Part shown: positions 52,753 to 61,740 of the stretch, in pieces | Layout: every line of letters starts with the position of its first letter | Numbering within the stretch: position 1 is the stretch's first letter | Source: Nitrospirota bacterium | GTDB lineage: Bacteria > Nitrospirota > Thermodesulfovibrionia > UBA6902 | Direction: 5' to 3' | DNA length: 64,000 nucleotides | Assembly (NCBI GenBank): GCA_016215115.1 | Contig: JACRLN010000045.1 | Location: forward strand, 1-64,000 | Notes under the pieces: model-generated | Databases searched by the model: none | Seen by the model: only the letters and a program-made list of their open reading frames with translations | What the model was told of the DNA's origin: nothing | Translations under genes and position numbers: made by a program

Positions 52753-53283
52753 ATGGAAATCCCGTTACAGATAACAATTCGTGATTTTGAACTGACAGAT
52801 GCAATAAAATCAGAAATTCTGGATAAGGCCGGGAAGCTGGATATATATTACGACCGTATCATGAGATGCAGGGTTGTTGTTGAAACTCCTCACCGGCATC
52901 ATCATGAAGGCAAGCTGTACAATGTCCAGATTCATATTACAGTTCCCGGCAAAGAACTTGTTGTTAAACGTGAACCCCATGAAGATCTCTATGTCTCCAT
53001 CAGAAACAGTTTTGATGCAGCACGTCGCAAACTTGAAGACTTTGTCAGACGGCAGCGTGGCGATATAAAACGTCACGATGAACTTCCCCAGGCGCGTATC
53101 AGTACACTCTTCCATGAGATAGGCTATGGCTTTATCATTACACCCGACAACCGCGAGATCTACTTCCATGAAAACAGTATAGTAAACCGCGATTTCAAAA
53201 GCCTGAAAGAGGGTATGGAAGTGCGGTTTGTGGAAGAAAAGGGTGAGAAAGGGCCACAGGCAAGCAGTGTGACCGTTATCTAA
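52753..53283 (+). CDS. Ribosome hibernation factor (HPF/RaiA) fused to cold-shock domain
   Basis: 176 aa. Residues 1-105 are the S30AE/HPF fold (QITIRDFELTDAIKSEILDK; CRVVVETPHRHHHEGKLYNV; helix EDLYVSIRNSFDAARRKLED). Residues 113-176 are a cold-shock OB fold (TLFHEIGYGFIITPDNREIY; FHENSIVNRDF; GMEVRFVEEKGEKGPQASSV) with a recognisable but diverged RNP1 (GYGFIIT). Likely binds the ribosome decoding centre and RNA. A fragment of the same gene lies at 31924. Confidence 0.88.
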   Translation: MEIPLQITIRDFELTDAIKSEILDKAGKLDIYYDRIMRCRVVVETPHRHHHEGKLYNVQIHITVPGKELVVKREPHEDLYVSIRNSFDAARRKLEDFVRRQRGDIKRHDELPQARISTLFHEIGYGFIITPDNREIYFHENSIVNRDFKSLKEGMEVRFVEEKGEKGPQASSVTVI

Positions 53284-54494
53284 GCAGGCTTCATCTGGCG
53301 TCGTATTAAATCATTCTCTCTTACCCCCGGCTGGATTGGGAGCAGGACGGATTCTTCATTTCTTGCCGCTTCAATCGGGTCTTCTTCTGTGTCATATATT
53401 TTAGAAACTTCAAAAGTCTGGTGTTCCAGGCCGGTTGAAAGAAATTCTATATAATCGCCGATCTTCAGGCTGTTTCTGAGCGCTACAACCGCTTTGCCAT
53501 TTCTGACAGACTGGACTATGCCGACAAGCTCGTGGCTCATTTTGTATATTTCCTTTTCATCATGGTTATATCCGGTGTTGGAATGTTTACCTAAGAACAT
53601 CCCTGTTGTATAACCCCTGCTTGAAAACATGGATAGTTCCCTGAGCCAGTTCTCTTTTACTCTGTAAGGTCTGTTTTTCAGGCTGTCGACAGCCTCTCTG
53701 TATGTTTTCACCACTCCGGCAACATAATTGATTCCCTTCATCCTTCCTTCGATCTTAAAACTGTCTACTCCTGCGTCAGCAAGTTTATCAAGTTGTTCGA
53801 TCATACAGAGGTCTTTTGAACTTAAGACATAGGTTCCCCTGTCATTTTCATAAACGGGGAAATATTGCCCATGCCGGGTCTCTTCCATTAATGTATAATT
53901 CCACCTGCATGAATTAGTGCATTCTCCCCGGTTAGCAGACCTGTTTGCCAGAAAACTGCTTATATAACATCTGCCCGAGTAAGATATGCATATTGCTCCG
54001 TGAACAAAACATTCGAGCTCAATAGATACATTGTCTCTTATCTCCTTAATTTCATCAATGGTAAGCTCTCTGGAAAGCACAAGTCTTTTTGCCCCCAGTT
54101 TCTCCCAGAATTTCGCTGCACTGTAATTGGTAATATTTGCCTGGGTGCTTATGTGAACAGGGACATTGGGAAGCATTTCAGATATCATGTCAATTACGCC
54201 CAGATCTGAAATGATTAGAGCGTCGGGCGTTATTTCCCTCAGGGAGAGCAGATGTTCTTTTATAAGTGAAATATCTCTGTTGTGAGGAAAGATATTTACA
54301 GTGACATAGAACTTCTTATCTCTGGAACGAACCAGTTGAGCTGCCTTTTCAAGTTCCCCGGGTGTAAAATTGTCGGCTTTGGCCCTTAGGCTGAATTCAG
54401 ACAATCCCATATAGACAGCATCAGCGCCATAATGGAGCGCTGTCTTTAATTTTTCATAATTACCGGCAGGGGCGAGAAGTTCGGGTGTTTTCAT
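53280..54494 (-). CDS. U32 family peptidase / tRNA-modification protein
   Basis: 404 aa from ATG 54494, which overlaps the upstream stop (ATGA). MKTPELLAPAGNYEKLKTAL opens the U32 TIM-like fold; ECFVHGAICISYSGRCYISS and RSANRGECTNSCRWNY carry the conserved Cys set that in TrhP/YegQ relatives binds Fe-S and modifies tRNA uridine 5-hydroxylation. The TIM barrel and Cys motifs are complete. Confidence 0.9.
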   Translation of the reverse strand: MKTPELLAPAGNYEKLKTALHYGADAVYMGLSEFSLRAKADNFTPGELEKAAQLVRSRDKKFYVTVNIFPHNRDISLIKEHLLSLREITPDALIISDLGVIDMISEMLPNVPVHISTQANITNYSAAKFWEKLGAKRLVLSRELTIDEIKEIRDNVSIELECFVHGAICISYSGRCYISSFLANRSANRGECTNSCRWNYTLMEETRHGQYFPVYENDRGTYVLSSKDLCMIEQLDKLADAGVDSFKIEGRMKGINYVAGVVKTYREAVDSLKNRPYRVKENWLRELSMFSSRGYTTGMFLGKHSNTGYNHDEKEIYKMSHELVGIVQSVRNGKAVVALRNSLKIGDYIEFLSTGLEHQTFEVSKIYDTEEDPIEAARNEESVLLPIQPGVRENDLIRRQMKPA

Positions 54495-55954
54495 AGGGAA
54501 GTGCGACGGAAGACATCGCTTTTTGCCCACAGCCAGAAGATGCTTTTGAATCCTTTTAACGCAGCTCTTAAATCATGAATACTTTTCAATCCAAGTATGC
54601 GTTTAGCGATAAACTTTGGCCTTGAGTAAAATCTCTTAAAAGCGAGTTGTCTGAGTTTTGCAATCTCTTCTCTTGTCATTGTATAAGGGACAAACGCTGC
54701 TCCCTGATATGTGAAGTCAGTCAGGTCGTCAGACATTGTGCCGTATTTCTTAATGTTATCGTAAAGCTCAGTGCCTGGAAATGGCGTCAATGCGTGGAAA
54801 TTAGCAATGTCAGGGTTTATCTCACAGGCGAAGTCAATTGTTTTTAACCCATCTTCAAATGTTTGACCCGGAAGGCCAAAGAGAAACGGCGTGTATACTG
54901 TTAAACCAACTTCTTTTGCCGCCTTGACCGCCTTGCGTGTCTGATCAAGCGTTATACCTTTTCTGATTGTATTCAAATTCTTCTGCACTCCGCTTTCAGC
55001 GCCAAAAAGTATGGCCCAGCACCCGGCATCTTTGAAAGCTTTTAATAAGGGCTTATCAACCTGATTTACACATGCAGAGGCAAACCATGTGAAATCGAGT
55101 TTGCGTCTTTTTATCTCGTGTGTAATCTGCATAGCCCTGTCGTAGTCTGCGGCAAAAGTGTCATCAATAAACTTTATCTCTCTGTAACCTTGATCTAAAC
55201 AGAGTTCAATCTCTTGCATAACGTTTTCAACGCTGCGGTATCGTATACCACTATTTCTCTCTTTATCAATCTGGAAACAGTATATGCATCTCCTGTTACA
55301 GCCTCGTGCGGTCATGATAACAGCCACAGGTTTTCTTTTGTAAGTCGCAGGCGGAGGGATATAGTTATTCGTATCACCAAGAAGCTCACGCGCAGGGAAG
55401 GGCAGGGCGTCAATGTCTGTGATCAGCAGCCGTTTAGGATTTATTATAATCCTTTCACCATCCCGGAAAACTACGCCCTCAACACCGTCAAGGCTTTCTC
55501 GCTGAGACAATTTTTCCAGCATTTCCACTACGGTAATCTCACCTTCACCAGTGACTACGGCGTCAATATCCTTTGAGTCAGCAAGACATTTTTCCTGCAT
55601 TGCAATAGGGTAGGGGCCGCCAACGGCGATGAAAGTATAGTCCTTCACTTCTGACTTCTGACTTCTGACTCCTGACTTTCTTATTTCCGCTGCTGTAAAC
55701 ATCGCCTTCTTCCATCCGAATGCTGTCGAATAAATACCGATGAATTCAGGTTTGAATTTATCAATTTCATCCATGATTTCATCATGCTTCATGAATGCTC
55801 CATTCAGAAATTGCACCTCATGCCCTGCTTTCATAAGTGACGACGCAACATATAATGTTCCGAGCGGCTGCCAGTAATTTATCTGGGAACCGGCGGTCTT
55901 TGAAGAAAATATTTCCTCCGGCACCCATGAGGGGATAATGAGAACGCACTTCAT
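54491..55954 (-). CDS. B12-binding radical SAM protein
   Basis: 487 aa. N-terminal cobalamin-binding-like domain (PSWVPEEIF..., LYVASSLMKAGHEVQFLNGA), then the radical-SAM cluster CNRRCIYCF at about 219-227 (CxxxCxxC) with the TIM-barrel radical domain, and a C-terminal extension. Class of methyltransferases or ring-contractases acting on lipids or natural products; substrate unknown. It contains a tandem-repeat-encoded insert GVRSQKSEVKDY at about 95-106. Start overlaps the stop of the flavoprotein upstream (ATGA). Confidence 0.9.
   Translation of the reverse strand: MKCVLIIPSWVPEEIFSSKTAGSQINYWQPLGTLYVASSLMKAGHEVQFLNGAFMKHDEIMDEIDKFKPEFIGIYSTAFGWKKAMFTAAEIRKSGVRSQKSEVKDYTFIAVGGPYPIAMQEKCLADSKDIDAVVTGEGEITVVEMLEKLSQRESLDGVEGVVFRDGERIIINPKRLLITDIDALPFPARELLGDTNNYIPPPATYKRKPVAVIMTARGCNRRCIYCFQIDKERNSGIRYRSVENVMQEIELCLDQGYREIKFIDDTFAADYDRAMQITHEIKRRKLDFTWFASACVNQVDKPLLKAFKDAGCWAILFGAESGVQKNLNTIRKGITLDQTRKAVKAAKEVGLTVYTPFLFGLPGQTFEDGLKTIDFACEINPDIANFHALTPFPGTELYDNIKKYGTMSDDLTDFTYQGAAFVPYTMTREEIAKLRQLAFKRFYSRPKFIAKRILGLKSIHDLRAALKGFKSIFWLWAKSDVFRRTSL
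55637..55676. repeat. In-frame heptamer repeat inside radical-SAM gene
   Basis: AGTCAGG/AGTCAGA units (minus strand) encode VRSQKSEVKD. Same repeat family and nearly the same peptide as the insert in copA at 20511. Confidence 0.8.
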
Positions 55955-57381
55955 AATTGATTCGTAATCTTGAGCTTTGAATTTTGAATTATCTTTTCCG
56001 CAACTTCCCTGCCGGATTCGATCGCATGGTCTATATTATAGTATTTAAACATCCCGGTCCTGCCGGCGATATGCAGGTTTTTAAAATTCTCCAGATATTG
56101 CAGGATTTTAGAATATTGCTCATTGTAGCCAACTTCAAAAACCGGATATGCCTTAGGCACCCTCACTATGCAATAATCAAAGACATCATTCTTTTTAATA
56201 AACCCCAGTTGCTCTAACTGTTTTACTGTCATGGATACAAGTTCTTCATCTGATGAGTTCCATATCCTGTCTTCTTTGAAACAAAAGTATTCTGCGACGA
56301 TATGGGTTTTCCCCTCGGGCGCCATGTAGGGACTCCAGTTTTTTGGTTCATGAATCCTTCCGAGAGGCATGCTCTGTTCCGGCAGATACAGCCACGTGAG
56401 ATCGGTAACCCTTTCACGGTTGAGCATTATCGTTACAATTACAAGATCCCTGTATTTTAATTTTGATACTGCTGTAAGAATATCAATCGGCGGAGAAGGA
56501 TTCAGCATGCTGACAAGATGTGTAATCGGGATGCTCGAGATAAACTCGTTACCTTTCAGATCGTAAGTATTGTCACAGTTTTTTGCAATTATATTTGTGA
56601 TAACAGCATTCCTGTGTTTTATCTCTGAAACCCGTGTATTTGTCAGGACAGTATTTCTTTTTTCAATTTCTTCTTTAAACCTGTCGGATATCTGACCTAT
56701 TCCCATGGGGGGATAAATGAATTCATCGACAAGGGTAGGGACTCTCCGTCCGTTGAGTTTAAAGAGGGCATTCTTTATCGCTACTCCCAGAGAGAGACCT
56801 TCTATTCTCCGGGATACCCATTCTTCACTTATGTTTTTACAGGAAATCCCCCATACTTTTTCACTGTATTCCTTAAAGTAAAGGGTGAACAATGTTCTGC
56901 CGAAATGACTTATTACCCAGTCCTCAAGGGAAATATTTTGCGGAGAGATGAAAAGATTTTTAATTTTTTCCTTCCCGTAATCGGAAATTGCCCTAATCGT
57001 AGTAGATACACCCAGACCCAAAAGTGCATTTGCAGGTTTGAGTGGATAATCGAAGAATTTTTTCTGCAAATATATTTTGCTTTTTCGGTGGACCGTTAAG
57101 TAATCGTTCCGTAGAATATTTTTTACAAAACGTTCCGTTTCTTCGTTTCTGGTAAAAAACCTGTGACCCCCCAGATCAAATTTGAAATTACCGTGACGTA
57201 TGGTCTTTGAGAGCCCTCCTACTTCTTTGTCACTTTCGAATACAGTGACAGACCGCCCTGCATCTGCAAGACTGAATCCTGCAGAGAGACCTGCAAGGCC
57301 GCCGCCAAGAATAACACTCGTATTATCACTGAATGGCAGAGTGTGCTGCGGGTGTGTTGAATTGTGCGTGAAGGAGTTCAT
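55951..57381 (-). CDS. FAD-dependent oxidoreductase, protoporphyrinogen oxidase/UGM-like
   Basis: 476 aa. FAD/NAD fold VILGGGLAGLSAGFSLADAG at about 24-43 with GGLSKTIRHGNFKFDLGGHR near 58-77, and TGMFKYYNIDHAIESG at the end. It resembles FAD amine-oxidase/UDP-galactopyranose mutase-like proteins that sit in glycan or lipid-modification operons. It heads a minus-strand operon with the radical-SAM and U32 genes, joined by ATGA overlaps. Confidence 0.87.
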   Translation of the reverse strand: MNSFTHNSTHPQHTLPFSDNTSVILGGGLAGLSAGFSLADAGRSVTVFESDKEVGGLSKTIRHGNFKFDLGGHRFFTRNEETERFVKNILRNDYLTVHRKSKIYLQKKFFDYPLKPANALLGLGVSTTIRAISDYGKEKIKNLFISPQNISLEDWVISHFGRTLFTLYFKEYSEKVWGISCKNISEEWVSRRIEGLSLGVAIKNALFKLNGRRVPTLVDEFIYPPMGIGQISDRFKEEIEKRNTVLTNTRVSEIKHRNAVITNIIAKNCDNTYDLKGNEFISSIPITHLVSMLNPSPPIDILTAVSKLKYRDLVIVTIMLNRERVTDLTWLYLPEQSMPLGRIHEPKNWSPYMAPEGKTHIVAEYFCFKEDRIWNSSDEELVSMTVKQLEQLGFIKKNDVFDYCIVRVPKAYPVFEVGYNEQYSKILQYLENFKNLHIAGRTGMFKYYNIDHAIESGREVAEKIIQNSKLKITNQL

Positions 57382-57398
57382 AAACTATTGTACATATG

Positions 57399-57432
57399 TT
57401 TTTCAGGGCACTGCAATGAGTGCCCTGAAAAA
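57399..57432 (-). terminator. Perfect palindromic terminator
   Basis: TTTTTCAGGGCACT (57399-57412) and AGTGCCCTGAAAAA (57419-57432) form a perfect 14-bp stem with a 6-nt loop. Ends the lipoprotein transcript (minus strand) just ahead of the flavoprotein start. Confidence 0.88.
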
Positions 57433-57472
57433 GAAATTATAACTATCTGGTATTGCCGGATTTCCTTTCCGG

Positions 57473-57652
57473 TTATTTTCCGTAACCGCCAGTTGCAGCG
57501 GGCTTTTGTTCACCATAACCACCGGACTGAGCGGGCTTTTGTTCACTCTGCTTTGGCTTTTCGGTAACCGTCTCTTTTTTCTGACAAGCAACAAGAGACA
57601 GGCCGAGAACTAAAGTAATAATGCACAAGGTTATCACAATTAACTTTTTCAT
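57473..57652 (-). CDS. Small lipoprotein with GGYG tail
   Basis: 59 aa from MKKLIVITLCIITLVLGLSL; lipobox LSLVAC with Cys at about 22, then a Lys/Gln/Pro-rich segment and two SGGYG/TGGYGK units, the last residues being GGYGK. The same GGYGK end occurs on the repeat protein at 58370. GGAGAGCTC ribosome-binding site. Confidence 0.65.
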   Translation of the reverse strand: MKKLIVITLCIITLVLGLSLVACQKKETVTEKPKQSEQKPAQSGGYGEQKPAATGGYGK

Positions 57653-57784
57653 GTGAGCTCTCCTTTCATATAAGGTTATTAATGTGTCTCTCCACATGGT
57701 TTTATATTAACACGAGGATGACGGGTTTATGTTTTAATGTTACTATTATTTAAACCGTAGGATCAGGCAGGGGGCTTACCCTCT

Positions 57785-57816
57785 AAAAAGAAGAACCGCT
57801 TTATACTCAAAGCGGT
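57785..57816 (-). terminator. Terminator downstream of Usp
   Basis: On the minus strand ACCGCTTT...AAAGCGGT (57795-57816) is followed by TTCTTCTTTTT (57785-57795). It would end the Usp transcript. Confidence 0.8.
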
Positions 57817-57855
57817 CCTTCCTGAATTGCAGCTTCAGAAAAATAATCACGTGTC

Positions 57856-58332
57856 CTATTTTCTTTTGACAACGAGTACGGGGAGCCGGGCGCTATTAAC
57901 AACCTCCCTGCTGACGCTTCCCATAAATAAATGAGAGGTCCTCGTTCCTCTCGAACCGATCATGATAATGTCAACTCCCTCTTCATCTGCAGCTTTCAGA
58001 ATCTCTTCAGCAGGATGACCTTTTCTTATTACGGTTTTTACAGCAGTTAAACCTCTCTCCTCCAGCGCCTTTTTGTAATAATCCAGAACTGCCGTCGCTT
58101 TTTTATCCAGTGCTTCCTGATATTCTGTTCCCTCCAGCGCTTTCTTCAAGGTGGACATTTCTGAGACGCTTAACAGCACATCATCCATTAAAGACCTGCC
58201 TTCAAGCTTTTCTACATAGCACAAAACTATTGTCTCCGGACGGGCACAGGAACACATGTTGATACATACATTAAACAACTCCTTGGTACCTTTTGTGTCA
58301 TCTACTGCAATGAGTATTTTTTTCATGTTCAT
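57856..58332 (-). CDS. Universal stress protein (UspA family)
   Basis: 158 aa (ATG 58332; ATG 58326 also possible). KKILIAVDDTKGTKELF at the N-terminus and the ATP-binding signature MIGSRGTRTSHLFMGSVSRE then VVNSARLPVLVVKR at the end. Lies in the sulfur cluster between GGYG-repeat genes. Confidence 0.93.
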   Translation of the reverse strand: MNMKKILIAVDDTKGTKELFNVCINMCSCARPETIVLCYVEKLEGRSLMDDVLLSVSEMSTLKKALEGTEYQEALDKKATAVLDYYKKALEERGLTAVKTVIRKGHPAEEILKAADEEGVDIIMIGSRGTRTSHLFMGSVSREVVNSARLPVLVVKRK

Positions 58333-58369
58333 ACCTGCCTATTTTTTTCAGATTAATAGATGAGATACT

Positions 58370-58687
58370 TTATTTACCATAACCGCCTGCTGCCGGCGCA
58401 TGACCGTATCCTCCTGCCGAAGGAGCAGCACCATAACCACCTGCAGACGGCGCAGCACCATAACCGCCCGCTGCCGGTGCATGACCATAACCACCTGCCG
58501 ACGGCGCAGCACCATAACCGCCCGCTGCCGGTGCATGACCATAACCACCTGCCGACGGCGCAGCACCATAACCGCCCGCTGCCGGATGTGCCGCTGTCTG
58601 TTTATGGGTGCCTGTCTGACTGTAAACTATTAAAAAGCCGAGCATTGCCGCAACAATTACAATAATTATTGCACGGGGCGTATTCAT
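58370..58687 (-). CDS. Membrane-anchored GGYG-repeat protein
   Basis: 105 aa. Membrane anchor (about 5-22, AIIIVIVAAMLGFLIVYS), then eight AGGYG units alternating AAPSAGGYG and HAPAAGGYG, ending GGYGK. The DNA repeats in a 27-bp unit (54 bp for the alternating pair), so it grows or shrinks by slippage. Strong AGGAGGAATT site. No family recognised; Gly-Tyr-rich tail with His could bind metal or act as a surface or low-complexity layer. Its position beside TusA and YeeE suggests a sulfur-related role, by context only. Confidence 0.65.
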   Translation of the reverse strand: MNTPRAIIIVIVAAMLGFLIVYSQTGTHKQTAAHPAAGGYGAAPSAGGYGHAPAAGGYGAAPSAGGYGHAPAAGGYGAAPSAGGYGAAPSAGGYGHAPAAGGYGK

Positions 58688-58714
58688 AATTCCTCCTTAA
58701 TAAAGGATAAATAT

Positions 58715-58966
58715 TTATCCTTTTTTAATCTTCAAATATATTTTGCCGCCTTCTGTTTTCTTATTCAATATATCGTTTCCTACCTGATCGCACATCTGTG
58801 TTATAGTCTCAACAGATGAGGGATTATCAAGTATTACCTCAACAACGTCACCTTCGCTCATTTTCTCAAGAGACTTCTTACAATATATCTGTGGATGTGG
58901 ACATACATATCCACAAACATCAAGCATATAAGTTCCTTCTCCTGTTTTTTCAAATTTCATTGCCAT
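58715..58966 (-). CDS. TusA-family sulfur carrier
   Basis: 83 aa. CPHPQ motif in DVCGYVCPHPQIYCKKSL (about 17-34), with the sulfur-carrying Cys in CPxP; the rest is a typical TusA/SirA alpha-beta sandwich (VEVILDNPSSVETI). Carries sulfane sulfur to acceptors. Directly followed by YeeE/YedE, a common pairing. GAGGAATTTC upstream. Confidence 0.92.
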   Translation of the reverse strand: MAMKFEKTGEGTYMLDVCGYVCPHPQIYCKKSLEKMSEGDVVEVILDNPSSVETITQMCDQVGNDILNKKTEGGKIYLKIKKG

Positions 58967-59015
58967 GATTGAAATTCCTCCTTTAAGAATTTAATTTGAT
59001 TGATTGTGCCTTCGG

Positions 59016-60440
59016 TTAGAAAGCCTCCATTTCTTTTGCCATTTTCCTTTCCGACCACCAATTAAAGAATTTAACGCCGATGAAAGCTCCTGCAACCATA
59101 CCAGAGCCATATAACCAACCGCTCGGATCGCCGCCTGCAACTCTTATAAAGAATGCTCCAATGTTGCAGCCGAGGGCAGGCCTTGAGCCTACTCCCATTA
59201 ATAATCCGCCGATAAGTCCCCACGCGATAAGCTCGCCTTTTGGGAGTTTGAATTTATATTCATTGTTCAGCCGCGCCATTACCATCGCTCCAAAGATAAT
59301 GCCAAACGACATCCAGAGCGCCGGGTTACGCCATGGTTCCGGAAGACCGTTATTAACACCGAAAAATATGTTGTCGTGCATATTCCAGCCGAATTTCTCC
59401 AGGATCCATGCACCAAACTGTCCTTCCTGACTGGTGATATACCAGTAACCGGGATCAAATACGGTTCCTTTGATTGAGACGTCGTTCGTATATCCCATCT
59501 TTGTTAACAGCCTTCCAAAATTATCAACTCCGAATTTTATCTGCATGCCCTTCATTACCAGGATATGGAGTCCTGCTACAATACCGATTAAAAAGCCCAT
59601 GAGCGTCGTTCTCTTTGATGCTGTTATCATATTCCAGATACCTGCAATATCGTCACCAATACCGGTAGGAGCGCCTTTTTGTTTCGCCCTTTTCTTTATG
59701 AACCCTTTCCTCATATAAACAGCATAAATAATAACGAGAATAATGGCTGCCGGTATAAGGGTGTTCAAGAGTGAGTCAGCTACAAAATATTTTAGTGAAC
59801 CCGGTAATGCCTCAGTCATAGTTTTTGTATGCGATAACTGAAGCACCGGCTGATCCCATATGTAACCTGCGAGATATGTATCAAAAGATGAAGTCATTTT
59901 GTCAGCGGGGAGTCCTTTAGCCATGGCTGAAGTTATCCATTTCTGAGGCAGCAAAAAGTCAAACCATTTGACGTCTACGAAAACCGCCTGTCCAATGCAA
60001 AGTCCAAAGAATGCCGCCAGGAAAGAGGTCATATTACCTTCGCCGATCTTATAAAGAGATCCTGAAGCGCAGCCTCCGGAGAGAACCATGCCCACGCCGA
60101 AGATTAAGCCTGCTATTAACGTGTGTATGCCAAACGGGGCGGGATGGAATGTACTCATGTTGGTTGAGGCAAGCGTCGCCTGAATAATACTGAAAAACAT
60201 TAACGCTACCAAAACGCCGACTGCCATCCTCGGGACGCCGGCAGCAAAAAGGTCTCTCGAGGCAGAGGCAAAACAAAATCTCCCGTACTGCAGCATCATC
60301 CCGTAAGCGAAGCCGAACCAGATGTACGCTATGAGGTACATGTAAAATACATTCGCCTTATAATACATCAGACTGATGAGTATAAAAGCGCCTGTGATTA
60401 TAAAAGCCCACATTTTGTTTCTTTTTTCTTCGTTTTCCAC
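59016..60440 (-). CDS. YeeE/YedE family sulfur-compound transporter
   Basis: 474 aa with about ten or more membrane segments. Conserved Cys motifs GGCASGSLYKIGEG (about 125-138) and RPALGCNIGAFFIRVAGGDP (about 425-445), as in YeeE/TsuA thiosulfate carriers where the Cys relay thiosulfate. Substrate here is not fixed; thiosulfate fits the TusA and rhodanese neighbours. AGGTTCTAAACCTG precedes the ATG. Confidence 0.92.
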   Translation of the reverse strand: MENEEKRNKMWAFIITGAFILISLMYYKANVFYMYLIAYIWFGFAYGMMLQYGRFCFASASRDLFAAGVPRMAVGVLVALMFFSIIQATLASTNMSTFHPAPFGIHTLIAGLIFGVGMVLSGGCASGSLYKIGEGNMTSFLAAFFGLCIGQAVFVDVKWFDFLLPQKWITSAMAKGLPADKMTSSFDTYLAGYIWDQPVLQLSHTKTMTEALPGSLKYFVADSLLNTLIPAAIILVIIYAVYMRKGFIKKRAKQKGAPTGIGDDIAGIWNMITASKRTTLMGFLIGIVAGLHILVMKGMQIKFGVDNFGRLLTKMGYTNDVSIKGTVFDPGYWYITSQEGQFGAWILEKFGWNMHDNIFFGVNNGLPEPWRNPALWMSFGIIFGAMVMARLNNEYKFKLPKGELIAWGLIGGLLMGVGSRPALGCNIGAFFIRVAGGDPSGWLYGSGMVAGAFIGVKFFNWWSERKMAKEMEAF

Positions 60441-60773
60441 AGGTTTAGAACCTCCTTTTTTGGTTAATGATTGGGATTAAAATTATGATCGCTGTTTTAA
60501 GAGAATGTCTAACTTAGCAACTGAATATTAGACCTTTGAATAATAGTATACACCGCTCTGATAGTCCAATAAAAAAAACTAATTGTATAATTATGACTCT
60601 TTATTTGATAATAATCTGTTTAGAAAGTGCCTTACGTCATTCCCACGAAAGTGGGAATCCAATCTTTTGTAAGGTTTTTGCTTTCGCGGGGACGGCGTCT
60701 GTCTTCCCGGTTTCACGGGAATGACAAATAACTGCAGTTTATCAACCGACTCTAATCCCCTTATAGGGATGCA
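60441..60773. other. Gap with palindromic repeat
   Basis: No gene seen. Holds the GTCATTCCCACGAAAGTGGG...CGGTTTCACGGGAATGAC element at 60636-60725, another member of the GTCATTCCC family. Confidence 0.6.
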
Positions 60774-61076
60774 TTACAAAACAATTACTTTGTCTGCATC
60801 ATGATTCATATTGGCGTTGTCAAACTGGCTCCCGCAAGCAATCTCGCTTGGGAGACCTTCGGTAGAAACATTAATATGTTTTGCGCTGTGATCGCAGAAA
60901 CTCATCGTTACGCCTTTCGTTTTACACAGTGCGGTAAAAGAAGGGTTTCCCAAAAGTTTTGTGCCTGCGTCCATACTGAAGATTGTAACCGTATGGCCTT
61001 TTGCCAGAGCAGACTTGGAAATCCCCAGGATGCTGTCAAGATGTTTATCTGTATTAACTAGAATGCCGAGCTTCAT
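60774..61076 (-). CDS. DsrE-like sulfur-relay protein
   Basis: 100 aa. Alpha/beta DsrE-type fold: KLGILVNTDKHLDSILGISK, then HTVTIFSMDAGTKL, with a Cys in ALCKTKGVTMSFCDHS (about 50-64) and a second conserved-looking Cys in EIACGSQFDNAN near the end. Would carry sulfur between TusA and other enzymes. AAAGGAGACG precedes the ATG. Confidence 0.72.
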   Translation of the reverse strand: MKLGILVNTDKHLDSILGISKSALAKGHTVTIFSMDAGTKLLGNPSFTALCKTKGVTMSFCDHSAKHINVSTEGLPSEIACGSQFDNANMNHDADKVIVL

Positions 61077-61118
61077 TTTTGTTCGTCTCCTTTCAAAATT
61101 GCGGATACAGGTTATTCA

Positions 61119-61289
61119 TTACCAGGATATAACCTTGTCGCTTGATCTTATTAAATCCACAATCTCGTCGTAGTTTTTATTTTCGTTGATGTTTATGATT
61201 GTTACCTGATTGGTTTTCTTATGTTCTTCAATAAGCTTAGTGACAGTGTCATCAGTATTTTTCTGTCTTAAAATATATAGGATTTTCAT
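61119..61289 (-). CDS. DsrH/TusB-like small protein (56 aa)
   Basis: Starts MKILYILRQKNTDDTVTKLI with GGAGGCAGTAGGG ahead of it and ends IRSSDKVISW. The short length, start strand, and terminal SDKVISW fit DsrH/TusB-type subunits, although the usual conserved Cys is absent. Placed between two DsrE-like genes, giving an E-H-F-like set. Confidence 0.6.
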   Translation of the reverse strand: MKILYILRQKNTDDTVTKLIEEHKKTNQVTIININENKNYDEIVDLIRSSDKVISW

Positions 61290-61358
61290 TCCCTACTGCC
61301 TCCTTTGATTAATTGTCTGGCGGTAACCGTTATAGTTTTAGAACTGCCGGCAATTATA

Positions 61359-61631
61359 TTAATAAGGTAATATCAGATCGAACTCAAGAAGCTTCTGAGC
61401 TATCTCTTCTGTGGAGATGTATTCGATATTTTCGTTTCCCTTGAAATTTGTATAAGTCTTTATATCCATGTCATTCATGGTTTCAAGGTTCATCATATTG
61501 TCATCTGTTTCTTCGACCTTCCTGTCCATTACGAACACGGTAATAAGATCATCTGCGAGCATCGCACCCACTCCCATTCTCAGGCCTTCACCCTGTCTGT
61601 CCCTTACCAAAATAGCAATCTTTTTTGCCAT
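61359..61631 (-). CDS. DsrE/F-like protein
   Basis: 90 aa. KKIAILVRDRQGEGLRMGVG then ADDLITVFVMDRKVEETD, and EIAQKLLEFDLILPY at the end: an alpha/beta DsrE/F-type fold with no Cys at all, so it may be a structural subunit or carry something other than sulfane sulfur. GGAGGTG upstream. Confidence 0.68.
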   Translation of the reverse strand: MAKKIAILVRDRQGEGLRMGVGAMLADDLITVFVMDRKVEETDDNMMNLETMNDMDIKTYTNFKGNENIEYISTEEIAQKLLEFDLILPY

Positions 61632-61740
61632 TTTTTCACCTCCTTTTTTACAAATGAAATTCCAATGTCATTCAGAGAAAGCCCGGAATGACATTGGAAT
61701 TGTTATCTATCCCTTAAAGTTGAAAGAATATTTAGGCAAT

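Noticed and set aside
58400-58665. Plus-strand frames over the GGYG repeat
   Set aside because: Reverse-complement translation of the tandem repeat (ITTCRRR-like); the minus-strand version has a good ribosome-binding site and membrane anchor.
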